Origin: Gp6-AA40 sp963742105
GTDB lineage: Bacteria > Acidobacteriota > Vicinamibacteria > Vicinamibacterales > UBA2999
Direction: 5' to 3'
Length of the DNA: 64,000 nt
NCBI GenBank assembly: GCA_963742105.1
Contig: CAVUKN010000005.1
Coordinates: 1,550,001 to 1,614,000, forward strand
Position numbers and translations under genes: made by a program. The notes beneath the pieces are model-generated. The model was not told the origin of the DNA. It saw only the letters and a list, made by a program, of their open reading frames with translations, and did no database searches. This document shows, one piece after another, positions 40,520-49,229 of this stretch (positions are counted from its first letter, which is position 1; each line of letters starts with the position of its first letter).

Positions 40520-41095
40520 ATGGACACCGGACGGCTCGAAGCCTTCAGCGACGGCGTGCTCGCCATCCTCATCACGATCATGGTCCTCGAGCTGAAGGTG
40601 CCGCATGGGACCGACGTCGCCTCACTGCGGCCGCTGGTGCCGGTGGTCATCAGCTATGTCCTCAGCTTCATCTACCTTGGAATCTACTGGAACAATCATC
40701 ACCACATGCTGCACGTGACCGCGCGCGTCACCGGCGGCATGCTGTGGGCGAATCTCCACCTGCTGTTCTGGCTGTCGCTGGTGCCGTTCGTCACCGCGTG
40801 GATGGGCGAGAACCAGTTTGCGCCGGTCCCTACCGCCGCGTACGGGGTGCCGTTGCTGATGGCCGCCATCGCCTACTACATCCTGCAGCAGTTGATCATC
40901 GCCAGCCAGGGGCCGGAGTCGGTTCTGCGGGCTGCGATCGGGGGAGACTGGAAGGGGAAGTTCTCGCCGATCTGTTATGCCGTGGCCATCCCGCTGGCGT
41001 TGAAATGGCCGGCAGCGGCGTGGTTGATCTATGCGGCGGTGGCGGTGATCTGGTTGGTACCCGATCGTCGCATCGAGAAGATGGTTGCGACATAG
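40520..41095 (+). CDS. TMEM175-like (DUF1211) membrane protein
   Basis: A 191-residue membrane protein with about five to six hydrophobic helices. The signature RLEAFSDGVLAILITIMVLELKVP in the first helix is the FSD motif of bacterial TMEM175 potassium channels. NNHHHMLHVTARVTGGMLWANL and LHLLFWLSLVPFVTAWMGE are also family-typical. It is predicted to form a potassium-permeable channel in the inner membrane. ATG 40520 fits the family start. The gene is followed by two GGCGAGGCT-type palindromes. Confidence 0.87.
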   Translation: MDTGRLEAFSDGVLAILITIMVLELKVPHGTDVASLRPLVPVVISYVLSFIYLGIYWNNHHHMLHVTARVTGGMLWANLHLLFWLSLVPFVTAWMGENQFAPVPTAAYGVPLLMAAIAYYILQQLIIASQGPESVLRAAIGGDWKGKFSPICYAVAIPLALKWPAAAWLIYAAVAVIWLVPDRRIEKMVAT

Positions 41096-41098
41096 GGC

Positions 41099-41151
41099 GG
41101 CGAGGCTGAAGCCTCGCCCTACGCTCGCCCCTTACGGGAGGCTGAAGCCTC
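41099..41151. repeat. Two CTGAAG-centred palindromes
   Basis: GGCGAGGCT-GA-AGCCTCGCC (41099-41118) is perfect. A shorter copy, GAGGCT-GA-AGCCTC, stands at 41138-41151. They lie between convergent genes (TMEM175-like + and the secreted protein -) and may terminate both. Confidence 0.78.
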
Positions 41152-41154
41152 GCC

Positions 41155-42147
41155 CTACTTCGTTGCTCCCGCCTGGCGCGCCTTTTCTTCTTCCATTCGC
41201 TGCGCGCGGAGGATGTTGGCCATCCCGTAGTTGCCTTCGTGGCAGGCGTACTCGTACATCGGGAAGGTGGTCCGCTTCATCGGGTACTCCCCCGTCCACG
41301 CCGTATCCCAGGTGTGCGGATCTTCGATGGTGAACTGATAGTGGATGGTGTTCGCGTCCACGTACGTGAGCCGCTCGGTGACCTTCAGATATTCCGAAGA
41401 GCCGCGAAACGCCGTCCTGTCGGTGAAGTTGGTCGTCTCGATCACCAATGTGTCGCCATCCCAGCGCGAGCGCGAGTCGCCGCGGATGTTGCGGATGGCC
41501 GCGCCGATGTGCGGCCGGCCATCGAATGGCGCCACGCGCGCCACCGGCATCATCTCCGGGATGACCACGAACTCGCCGGGAGATTGCACAATCTGGAGAT
41601 TGTTGTTGTAGCCGGTCGGCAGGAGCGGTGGACCCTCGTGCGCCCAGTAGATGCAGCGTTCCGACAGGCCCCGCGTCTGGGCCGAATCGTACTGCCCGAC
41701 GCCGCGCCGGGCGGCGGCGCGGTCAGCCGCTCGCTTCCGGCCTTCTTCGTTGACCGGCGGAATCTTGCCGTCCGGGGTCGTGACGATCGAGGTGCGCAGC
41801 GTCGACATCCCCTTCGGACCCTTTTCCGTCATCCAGATCGAATTGTCGTAGTGAGCGTCGGTATCCGGCTGGTCGAGGAAGCGTTCGAGCGCCCGCTTCG
41901 CATAAGCCTCGGCCTCGGCCTCGGTGAAGTACTCACGGTCCTTGAATTCCGCCGGCCGCTCAAAGGGCGTATACGTCTCCGTGGTCCAGGAGCCCTGGAA
42001 ATCCGGGTGCCCATCCGGCGTCCGGGGGACCTGGACCGCACTCTTTCCCGTCGTGCCCTTCGGCACCGCCGGCGATTGGGCGCTCACCGCCACAACTGCC
42101 GACGCAACGAGCGCTGCGATGAGGGCCGTCAAGCTTCGCTGGATCAT
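41155..42147 (-). CDS. Exported protein of the R-W-E/D-G-D-T family, long form
   Basis: A 330-residue secreted protein sharing two blocks with the gene at 16523-17314: PRTPDGHPDFQGSWTTETY and RGDSRSRWDGDTLVIETTNF. The signal peptide ends at AVSAQ. A central piece, RGVGQYDSAQTRGLSERCIYW, and the end YEYACHEGNYGMANILRAQR are typical of the larger members. The function is unknown, though such genes are very numerous in acidobacterial genomes. AGGAG is five bases before ATG 42147; the longer frame to 42381 is not supported. Confidence 0.75.
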   Translation of the reverse strand: MIQRSLTALIAALVASAVVAVSAQSPAVPKGTTGKSAVQVPRTPDGHPDFQGSWTTETYTPFERPAEFKDREYFTEAEAEAYAKRALERFLDQPDTDAHYDNSIWMTEKGPKGMSTLRTSIVTTPDGKIPPVNEEGRKRAADRAAARRGVGQYDSAQTRGLSERCIYWAHEGPPLLPTGYNNNLQIVQSPGEFVVIPEMMPVARVAPFDGRPHIGAAIRNIRGDSRSRWDGDTLVIETTNFTDRTAFRGSSEYLKVTERLTYVDANTIHYQFTIEDPHTWDTAWTGEYPMKRTTFPMYEYACHEGNYGMANILRAQRMEEEKARQAGATK

Positions 42148-42314
42148 GACCACTCCTGACACCAAAACAACACCGTAGACCGGGATCGCGAAGCGGTCCC
42201 AGCTTGAAAGCCGCGCGGCCGAGACTGTGACGCAGGCCGGGGCTTGCGAAGCAGGCCCGGCGAAGCTTCCGGCCGGTGGAGCGAGCGGCGTCAGAGATAG
42301 TAAACCGATCCGGC

Positions 42315-43673
42315 ATGGCCGCTGCACATCGTTTCTCGATGCCTCAGCCGCTCGATCCGGCCATCCTCCGCCAGTGGGCACCGACGTTGACGGGCCCGGT
42401 GATCTTCCCCGACGACGCCGCGTACGACTCGGCCCGCATCGTCTGGAATCGTGCCATCGATCTGCGACCGGCGGTCGTGGTGCGCGCCGCAGGCGTGGAC
42501 GATGTGGTTCGGACGGTTGAATTTGCGCGCATCCAAGATGTCCGGCTGGCGGTGCGGAGCGGCGGTCACAGTCAGGCCGGCCATGGAACGTGTGACGACG
42601 GCATCGTGCTCGATCTGGGCAGTTTTCGTAGCGTTGCCGTCAACGACACCGCCCGCATCGTCACCGTGACCGGGGGCGCGCGGGTGGTTGACGTCATGGA
42701 CGGAACACAGCGATACGGGCTGCTGACCCCGATGGGCGGCTGCCCTGACGTCGGCGTGGGCGGGCTGACGCTGGGTGGTGGCGAGAACTTCCTGATGGCC
42801 AAGTACGGCGCCGTCTGCGACAACCTGCTGTCGGCCGAAATCGTGCTCGCGGACGGTCGGGTTGTCCGGACCAGCGAGCACGAGCATCCGGACCTGTTCT
42901 GGGCGATCCGTGGCGGCAGCGGCAACTTCGGTGTCGCGACTTCGTTCGACTACCGCCTGCACCCCGTGACCGAGGTGCTCTCGGGGCAACTCATGTACCC
43001 CGTTGCGGCGGCCCGGGACGCGATGCTCCGCTACCGCGACTTGATCGCCGCAGCGCCCGACGAACTGAGCACGTCGGGCGGTCTCTCGCCAATCCCGGAC
43101 GGTTCGATGTTCTTCCTCTCGATCTGCTATTGCGGCAAGCGGGAAGACGGCGACCGGATCGCGGGTCGCTGGCTCGAACGTCTGGCGCCGGAGAAACACA
43201 ACGTGAAGTGGGCGCCCTACTCATCGGAGCTGTCGGTTCCCCCCGCACCGAGCGTCGGTACCGGTCGTTTCCTGACGGAGTTGCCTGACGAGGCGATCGA
43301 CATCTTCGCCGCGGCGGTGACCGTCGCCCCTGAACAGGCATCGGCAGTGTGGAATGATTTCCACGGTGCCGTTACCCGCGTCGCGCCCGACGCGATGGCG
43401 TTCCCGATACGGCGGCGTGGCTTCGATCTGTTCCTCAGCGTCCCCTGGAACGGCGGGGATGACAGAGCCGCCGCAATCGACTGGTCCACGCAACTCGCCG
43501 ACGAACTGAAGCCGTTCAGCCAGGGCGTCTACGTCAACAACCTGAACGAGACCGAAGCCGACCGGGTGAAGGAAGCGTACGGCCCGCATTACGAGCGGCT
43601 TGCGGCTATCAAGGCGATTTACGATCCAGACAACGTCTTCCGCGTGAATCACAACATCGTGCCTCGGAGGTAA
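42315..43673 (+). CDS. Berberine-bridge-type FAD-linked oxidoreductase
   Basis: A 452-residue BBE-like flavoprotein. RSGGHSQAGHG near residue 90 provides the histidine, and PMGGCPDVGVGGLTLGGGENF near residue 145 the cysteine, for bicovalent FAD attachment. IRGGSGNFGVATSFDYRLHPV is the rest of the FAD domain. The C-terminal BBE segment, YVNNLNETEADRVKEAYGPHYERL and IYDPDNVFRVNHNIVP, is intact. It oxidises alcohols, sugars or alkaloid-like substrates with O2 or another acceptor. No signal peptide is seen. ATG 42315 and ATG 42339 are both possible. Confidence 0.9.
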   Translation: MAAAHRFSMPQPLDPAILRQWAPTLTGPVIFPDDAAYDSARIVWNRAIDLRPAVVVRAAGVDDVVRTVEFARIQDVRLAVRSGGHSQAGHGTCDDGIVLDLGSFRSVAVNDTARIVTVTGGARVVDVMDGTQRYGLLTPMGGCPDVGVGGLTLGGGENFLMAKYGAVCDNLLSAEIVLADGRVVRTSEHEHPDLFWAIRGGSGNFGVATSFDYRLHPVTEVLSGQLMYPVAAARDAMLRYRDLIAAAPDELSTSGGLSPIPDGSMFFLSICYCGKREDGDRIAGRWLERLAPEKHNVKWAPYSSELSVPPAPSVGTGRFLTELPDEAIDIFAAAVTVAPEQASAVWNDFHGAVTRVAPDAMAFPIRRRGFDLFLSVPWNGGDDRAAAIDWSTQLADELKPFSQGVYVNNLNETEADRVKEAYGPHYERLAAIKAIYDPDNVFRVNHNIVPRR

Positions 43674-44353
43674 CGGGGACGGAGGGGACGGAGTTAACGG
43701 GATCACAAACGGGGGAACGGGGAAAGGGGGACGAACGGAAGAAGACACAGAGTCGTACGAGGTGGGCGAATCTTGGACGGTCTTAAAAGGTGAACAATCG
43801 CGAAAGCGAACGTTCGGATTCAGACGGCGATCAGGATGTCCTGGCGCCCCCCCGATTTGTGTTCGCTGAACACCTTCATCCAGAATGTCGCCCCTTCGGT
43901 CTGCTCGATCCAGATGCCGTGGATGTCGCGGCTGCCGTCAGGCAACACGGCGAGGGCTAGGTAGACCGCCTGGCTGCGGACCATCGCGTCGTCGCGGATC
44001 TTGACCCGCAGCGCGTCGAAGAACACCACCGGATACATCGACGCGAGGGGCCGGCTTTGCCATGCCACCACCTCGGCCTGGACCGCGTCAGCCTCCGCCT
44101 GCGTCATTCCGCGGGCGGGGCCAGCGAAGAGGTCCAGGACTTCCTCAGGGAAGTCCGACGTGCGCTTGCGGGTCCGCCCATCGCTACTCCTCATGTTATG
44201 CCCCACACACAAAATTGCTGACACCCTCGGCCCGCGAAGCGGGCCACGGCGGCGGGGCGACAAACGCCCCCAGGTCTCGATCCCCGTTCGTCCCCGTTCC
44301 CCCGTTTCCCCGTTTGTGAACCCGTTACCTCCGTCCCCGCTACCTCCGTCCCG
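43665..44353. repeat. Inverted G-rich arrays flanking an IS256 remnant
   Basis: The left arm (43665-43738) is built of ACGGGGA/GGACGGAGG pieces. The right arm (44284-44353) is its imperfect reverse complement over roughly 70 bases. The arms share a unique ACGGG-TCACAAACGGG stretch, so they are true inverted copies and not just low complexity. Between them lies the truncated transposase at 43820-44194. A GGCCCGC-GAA-GCGGGCC hairpin stands at 44229-44245. Confidence 0.75.
43820..44194 (-). pseudogene. IS256-family (mutator) transposase remnant
   Basis: The segment SMYPVVFFDALRVKIRDDAMV carries the catalytic Asp of IS256-type transposases. It continues as YLALAVLPDGSRDIHGIWIEQTEGATFWMKVFSEHK and stops right after QDILIAV, where functional members go on to VDGLKG. 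Upstream, EEVLDLFAGPARGMTQAEADA is a shortened version of the N-terminal domain. Both ends are missing and the second and third catalytic residues are lost, so it is inactive. The inverted arrays on both sides are not typical IS256 ends. Confidence 0.85.
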
Positions 44354-44441
44354 CTTTCGTCCTCTCCCCGGGTCCTCCGTCACCTCCGGATCGCGGGCAG
44401 TCCGCTATACTTCCCGCGCTCTCATTCCAAGGAGACTCGCG

Positions 44442-45829
44442 TTGAACAGGATGGCGATCGCACTTCGTGTGGGTGGATTCGCGGTGGCGTGCGGCGCGTT
44501 CGTCATGCTGTCTGGCGGCAGCGTTGGCCTGGCACAGCAACCAGCCGCGGGCAGGCAGCGGGCGTGCCGCCGCCGGGGCAGCGTGGCGGTGCGGCCGCGG
44601 CGCCGGCACAGGGTGGCGGCCGCGGACCCGGGCGCGCCGAAGTGGACACGCTGGGCACGGGACCCTGGGATTTCGGCGCGGGCGCGGCGCGATACCACGT
44701 CTCGATCGTGACGAAGAATCTCGATCACCCATGGGGCATCGCGTTTCTACCCGATGGCGACGTGCTGGTGACCGAGCGTCCCGGCCGGCTCCGCGTCATC
44801 CGCAAAGGAGTCCTCGACCCCACACCGATTACCGGGCTGCCGGAGATTTGGAGCAACCCGGGCCAGTTGGGTGGTCTGCTCGACGTCGCGCTGCATCCGA
44901 ACTTCGCGCAGAACCGGCTGATCTACTTCGCCTACTCGAAGCAGAATCCCGATCCCGCGGCGTGCCCGGACCGCGTGAACAACTGCTCGGCCACGCTCGC
45001 CGTCGGGCGCGCGCGCTGGGACGGCGGCTCGTCGCTCACCGACGTCAAGGACGTCATCGTCACCAAAGGCTATGACCAGGGAGGCCCGGCCAACAACAAG
45101 AAGAGCGTCGGCCCGGCAAGCGGAAGCTTCGGCTCGCGTCTGGCGTTCGACAAGGCGGGTTATCTCTTCATCACCTCCGGTGAACGGAATGTGCCAGACG
45201 AGGCGCAGGATCCGCAGACGCACAACGGCAAGATTCTCCGGCTCAAAGACGATGGCAGCGTGCCGCCGGACAATCCGTTCGTGAACAACAAGGCGTACCT
45301 GCCGGAGATCTACACGCTGGGCCATCGCAATCCGCTCGGCTTGTACTTCCATCCGGTCACCGGCGAACTGTGGGAGTCAGAAGAAGGGCCGCAGGGTGGT
45401 GACGAGATCAACATCATCAAGGCAGGAAAGAACTACGGATGGCCCGAAGTGGGCCTCGGCCGCCACTACACCGGCGAGTCGATGAACAAGGGCTTCAGCG
45501 CACCTGGTTACGAAGAGCCAGTCGTGTTCTGGGTGCCGGCGATCGCCATCTCGGGACTCTCCATTTACGACGGTGACAAGTTTCCGCAGTGGAAGGGACA
45601 GGCGTTCGTCGGCGGCTTGCGCGCGGGAACGGGGCAGTTCGTCGCGCGTGTGACATTCAACGCCAAGGGCTTGCCCACCGGTCGTGATCACTCGATGCTG
45701 GCGGACTTGAAGCAACGGATCCGCGAGGTGAAACCGGGACCGGACGGATATCTGTACGTCCTGACGGACCAGACCTTCGGCGCGGTGCTCAGGATCGAAC
45801 CGGCGACCGCTCCCGCGCCGATTAATTGA
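44442..45829 (+). CDS. Exported PQQ-dependent sugar dehydrogenase (Hhip/sGDH type), frameshifted
   Basis: A six-bladed quinoprotein of about 462 residues. MAIALRVGGFAVACGAFVML is the signal region. After a Gly/Ala/Gln linker the enzyme begins with TKNLDHPWGIAFLPDGDVLVTERPG, the hallmark of soluble glucose/aldose dehydrogenases. GQLGGLLDVALHPNFAQNRLIYFAYS, LGHRNPLGLYFHPVTGELWESE and QGGDEINIIKAGKNYGWPEVG contain the PQQ/calcium residues. A -1 shift near 44556 joins the signal frame to the main frame. TTG 44442 is favoured by AAGGAG seven bases upstream; TATACT at 44406-44411 is a likely -10 box. Confidence 0.87.
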
Positions 45830-45864
45830 ACCGGGTTGAATTTTCGCGCGCTGCGCGAGGTCCT

Positions 45865-46219
45865 ATGAAACAGTTGCGTCGGACGCTCGCTCTCGGGATC
45901 GTCGCCGCCGCGGTCTTGTTCCTTGCGACGCCAGCGTTCACGCAGGACGCCATTCCAATACCGCCGCCTTCGCCGCCCGGCATCGAGCAGGATCCCGGTG
46001 CGGCGGCACCCAATCCGTGCGCCGGACGCGCTCGAGGCGCCGGACGCCGGGCCGGCGGTACCCCGCGGTGAGGGCCCACGCGGCGGTGGTGCTCGAGCCG
46101 GTGGCCGTGGACAAGGCCGCCGCGGCGGAGGTGGACTGGCGCGCGGCGATGGTGCCGGTCGACGTCAGGGCGCCGGCGGTCGTCGCGGTCTGACTCCTTG
46201 CGTCCCAGCTCCAGCCTGA
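45865..46219 (+). CDS. Secreted Arg/Gly-rich protein, frameshifted
   Basis: A short exported protein of about 117 residues. MKQLRRTLALGIVAAAVLFLATPAFTQ is a clear signal peptide. The mature part begins with a Pro-rich stretch (PIPPPSPPGIEQDPG). Then follow RG/GR-rich repeats in two frames, CAGRARGAGRRAGGTP and, after a +1 shift near 46073, RGEGPRGGGARAGGRGQGRRGGGG. The end is GGRRGLTPCVPAPA. Matching composition on both sides of the shift and the Pro-Cys pairs at both ends support one gene. I know no function. It follows the PQQ sugar dehydrogenase by 35 bases. Confidence 0.55.
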
Positions 46220-46349
46220 CGGCGCAGCTGGTACACCGGCTCCTGGCCACGGCTACCGACCACTTATTCAGCGAGCCCGTTTGACTTCGGTCTGCACCCT
46301 GCTGGACGAGGAGATTCCATGGGCAGGCCAGGCATCGGGATGAATGGAC

Positions 46350-47930
46350 TCAGTTGTCCGTAGGCTTCTCCGAGATGCTGTCGATCACGAGCACGGGCTG
46401 AGGCCGCTTCTGCTCTTCGGCCTTCAGGCCGAGCTGACTGTTGATCGCATCCCACAGCGACAGCGCGCCGTTCGGATCGCTCGCGGCGGCGCCAGGAGCG
46501 GCTCCCGTGGCCGGGCGGTTCTGCACCTGTCCGGCGCCGGCAAAACTCAGGGTGAAATCGAACCCGCCGTCGAGACCCGTTTTGTCGAGGACCGGCACCT
46601 GCGTGTATCCCCCGGCGAACTGCGGGATCAGCTCGCCGAACTGCTTCATCGTCACGTTCGTGCAGGTGAACTGACGCGGTTGCTGCGCCAGCGCGCGGTT
46701 GGCGGCGGCGGGCGCCGCTCCCTGGACGCACCGCGTTCGCTTCGATGGGTCGGAGGCGGCGATCTTCGGCTTGTCCGCCGTCAGAACGTAGGCGGTCATC
46801 GGCCGATCCTCCATGTGGTACTTCATCTTGAAGCGATCGACGATCAGCGCCCGCAGCATCTGCCGCAGGATGTCCTCGTCCACCTGGATGTTCGCGGTGT
46901 TCTGGCCGGTGAATGCCCGCGCAATCAACTCGAAGTTGGTCGACTCCAGCCATTTCGGTCCGACGACGTACTGCTCGTTCGGCAGATCCCACGCGACCCC
47001 GATCATCAGGTTGAGCGGCACCTTGCTCGCGTTGATCTGCCCGGAAGGCAGGATCTGCACCCGCGGCCCTTGTGCGTCGGGCGGACTGGGTTTGACTTCC
47101 GCGACCTCGAATTCCGGCGGCGGTGGCGCCGGCATTCGCTTGGCCAGGTCCGGTGGATTCGGTGTGAACTCGGCGTTGACGGCTTCGACGACAATTCCCG
47201 TCGTCTTGATTTCTTTTGGCTCGAGCCTGAGCCCGAGATCAGTGAGACCTTTTTCGAGGGGAATGCCATCGGCGCCGGCCTGTGCGAGGAACGCCCGGGC
47301 CATCCACACCAGTTCGAAATCGAACGCGCCAGCAAGGCCCGTTTCGTCTACGACTGGCTGCGCTCCCGGGAAATACGCCCCGGCCACGCGTGGCAGTTGC
47401 TCTGCCAGTGCTGCCATCGTCGTGCCGGTGCACGTCAGGTGCTGGGCCAGGATGCCGCTTGGCTCCGGGCGGCCTTGGCCCTGACAGTTGGCCGCCGCGG
47501 TAGACGCCTTCAGCTTCGGCGTTCCCGGTCCAACCTTCAACGCGAAGCCTGGCGTCGTCGTCGAATCCTCACGCGCCTTCAGCCCGAAACGCTCGAGCAG
47601 AAGTGCTTGCAGCATCTCCCGCAGGACAGCGGGCTGCGTCCCGGACGGTGCCAGGCCGGCAATGTCGAAGCGATTCCATTCGAGCCAGTTCGGCCCTCCC
47701 GTGACTCTCTGTGCTGGAACGTCGTAGGCGGTGCGAATCAAGTCGAGCATGGTCGCGTTGCGCAGCTCGTATCGGTTTTCGCGGAGCACGCCGCCGCGAA
47801 GGCCAGGCGCGGTGCGCGCGCTCACCTGGACTGACGTGACCTCGAACCTTGGTGAAGACGAAGATTGGGTGAAGACGGGAACTGCCGCGAATGCGACGAC
47901 GGCAAGCATGACGAGCAGTCGTTTGTTCAT
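46350..47930 (-). CDS. Secreted protein with two tandem TIGR03435 domains
   Basis: A 526-residue exported protein. The signal peptide ends at VPVFTQ. Two complete TIGR03435 domains follow. The first runs from PRFEVTSVQVS to LGLRLEPKEIKTTGIVVEAVN (about residues 28-255). The second runs from PEFEVAEVKPS to LGLKAEEQKRPQPVLVIDSI (about 272-525). Each contains the D-x-T-G-L-x-G-x-(F/Y)-D-F block: VDETGLAGAFDFELVW and LDKTGLDGGFDFTLSF. The family is typical of soil acidobacteria and has no known function. Fusion of two domains is less usual; the gene at 54053-54919 has one. Confidence 0.87.
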   Translation of the reverse strand: MNKRLLVMLAVVAFAAVPVFTQSSSSPRFEVTSVQVSARTAPGLRGGVLRENRYELRNATMLDLIRTAYDVPAQRVTGGPNWLEWNRFDIAGLAPSGTQPAVLREMLQALLLERFGLKAREDSTTTPGFALKVGPGTPKLKASTAAANCQGQGRPEPSGILAQHLTCTGTTMAALAEQLPRVAGAYFPGAQPVVDETGLAGAFDFELVWMARAFLAQAGADGIPLEKGLTDLGLRLEPKEIKTTGIVVEAVNAEFTPNPPDLAKRMPAPPPPEFEVAEVKPSPPDAQGPRVQILPSGQINASKVPLNLMIGVAWDLPNEQYVVGPKWLESTNFELIARAFTGQNTANIQVDEDILRQMLRALIVDRFKMKYHMEDRPMTAYVLTADKPKIAASDPSKRTRCVQGAAPAAANRALAQQPRQFTCTNVTMKQFGELIPQFAGGYTQVPVLDKTGLDGGFDFTLSFAGAGQVQNRPATGAAPGAAASDPNGALSLWDAINSQLGLKAEEQKRPQPVLVIDSISEKPTDN

Positions 47931-48057
47931 AGCGGACTCGTGCGGGAGAAAGTCGCCTGAGATACTCCGCTGGCCGCGCGAAAGTTCCATGTGCCGGAAG
48001 TCACGAGGCGCGAGCCGGGAGCGTCGCGCCAGCGTGCGCCGGCAAACATTGTGTCGA

Positions 48058-48738
48058 TCAGGAACGGGCGGGAGACGTCGGGGCAGGAACGGCGCGCACA
48101 ATGAATCGCTTCGGCGAGGGTCCCTTGTGGTAGAAGGGATAACAACCGACGAGCGTCACGGCCGGTCCGGGCGTGGGGTCGATCACGCTGACGTCACTCG
48201 GCACTGTGATTCGGATCCACTCCACCCGGTAGTGCTCGGTGGCGACGGGCGTCTCCAACTCCAGGGTGTCGCCTTCCTTGATGTCCTTCAACACCCGAAA
48301 GAAGCCGTCGCGATGCGCGGCGATGCCGACGTTGCCCGGCGTCCCCGGGAGGGCCGTGTCCTCGATCCGCCCTGCTGCGAGGTCGAGCACCGCGTCCGTG
48401 GTGCCGTCGTAGACCGGCACCTCCAGATGAATGCTGGGAATGCGCAGGATCGCGAGCGTCGGTGGCGTTTGCTGCTGCAGTGCGGCCTTGTAGGTCTTCA
48501 CCCGTATGGCCGACCAGAGACTCATGTCGACTTTCCCGCTCCACGTGAGTTCGCGCGGCGGGGGAGCTGGCGGCGGTGCGGGTGCCGGGGCGGCCGAGCC
48601 ACCAGACGCTGGAGCTGTCGTCGTGGTGTCAGCGGCGCGGCCGCACGAAGACAGCGTCGCCGCCAGGACCAGCCCGACACTCAGGACCGGGAGGGTGCGA
48701 GTCGAGAGAAACCGGTGAGAGACCATCAGCGACCCCAT
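48058..48738 (-). CDS. Class D sortase, lipoprotein-like
   Basis: A 226-residue cysteine transpeptidase. The N-terminus (VLSVGLVLAATLSSC) resembles a lipobox, followed by a Thr/Ala/Pro-rich linker. The sortase core is LAILRIPSIHLEVPVYDGTTD, then GIAAHRDGFFRVLKDIKEGDT with the catalytic His, and VTLVGCYPFYHKGPSPKRFIVRA with catalytic Cys and Arg. The last block is characteristic of class D sortases in Gram-negative-type bacteria. A target with an LPxTG-like tail is not evident in this window. ATG 48738 or ATG 48726 may be the start. Confidence 0.87.
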   Translation of the reverse strand: MGSLMVSHRFLSTRTLPVLSVGLVLAATLSSCGRAADTTTTAPASGGSAAPAPAPPPAPPPRELTWSGKVDMSLWSAIRVKTYKAALQQQTPPTLAILRIPSIHLEVPVYDGTTDAVLDLAAGRIEDTALPGTPGNVGIAAHRDGFFRVLKDIKEGDTLELETPVATEHYRVEWIRITVPSDVSVIDPTPGPAVTLVGCYPFYHKGPSPKRFIVRAVPAPTSPARS

Positions 48739-48970
48739 TTCGGAAATTGGCAGCCAAGCTCGCCGACGTCGTGCGTTGTCCTGGCCAGCAATCCGGACGA
48801 CACGCTCGAATCGAACTCTTCGCTGGGCGACTGCTGCAGTTGTCCCGCCGAGTCTCGTATGTGCCCCGCGTGAATGGATATGCAAATAGTGCATGGCCCG
48901 TGGGTGGGGATCCCGCCTGACGCCATCGATCGCGCCCGATGTGTGGACGGGTGCTAACTGAGGGAAGCAC

Positions 48971-49210
48971 CTACGGTTCCCGCTCGAATCGCACCAGCTG
49001 GCCCGGATCGGCGGCGAAGACGACCGGCAGACCTTGATCCCTGCTCCGCGCCCCAGTTGCGTGTGATGGGCGCAATAGACCTCGCCGACCCAACCCCCAG
49101 CTTGGCACGTCAGCGGGCGAGCCTGCTGTACCTGGCGCGGAGAGCGACGTGATCCAGATGTTGCTGCTCGTTTCGAACAGGTCGGCGACGAACAGGCCCC
49201 GAACGGCCGG
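48971..49210 (-). pseudogene. Rearranged Ser/Thr-kinase/propeller remnant
   Basis: Pieces of a PD40-type kinase appear in different frames. One frame holds GLFVADLFETSSNIWITSLS, like a propeller blade. Another holds WVGEVYCAHHTQLGRGAGIK, like the kinase glycine loop and VAIK strand. A third holds LPVVFAADPGQLVRFERE, which follows VAIK in the intact kinase at 50357-53191. The blade piece precedes the kinase piece, the reverse of normal order, so the locus was rearranged. No open frame is left. Confidence 0.6.
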
Positions 49211-49229
49211 CAGCGTTGCGCCTCCTGGT

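Noticed and set aside
43665..44353. Inverted G-rich arms considered as terminal repeats of an intact IS256 element
   Set aside because: The transposase lacks both ends and most catalytic residues, and the arms are far longer and less exact than IS256 ends.
46344..47834. 496-codon plus-strand frame opposite the double TIGR03435 gene
   Set aside because: The minus-strand protein has two full conserved domains and a signal peptide; the plus-strand reading is Arg-rich and resembles nothing.
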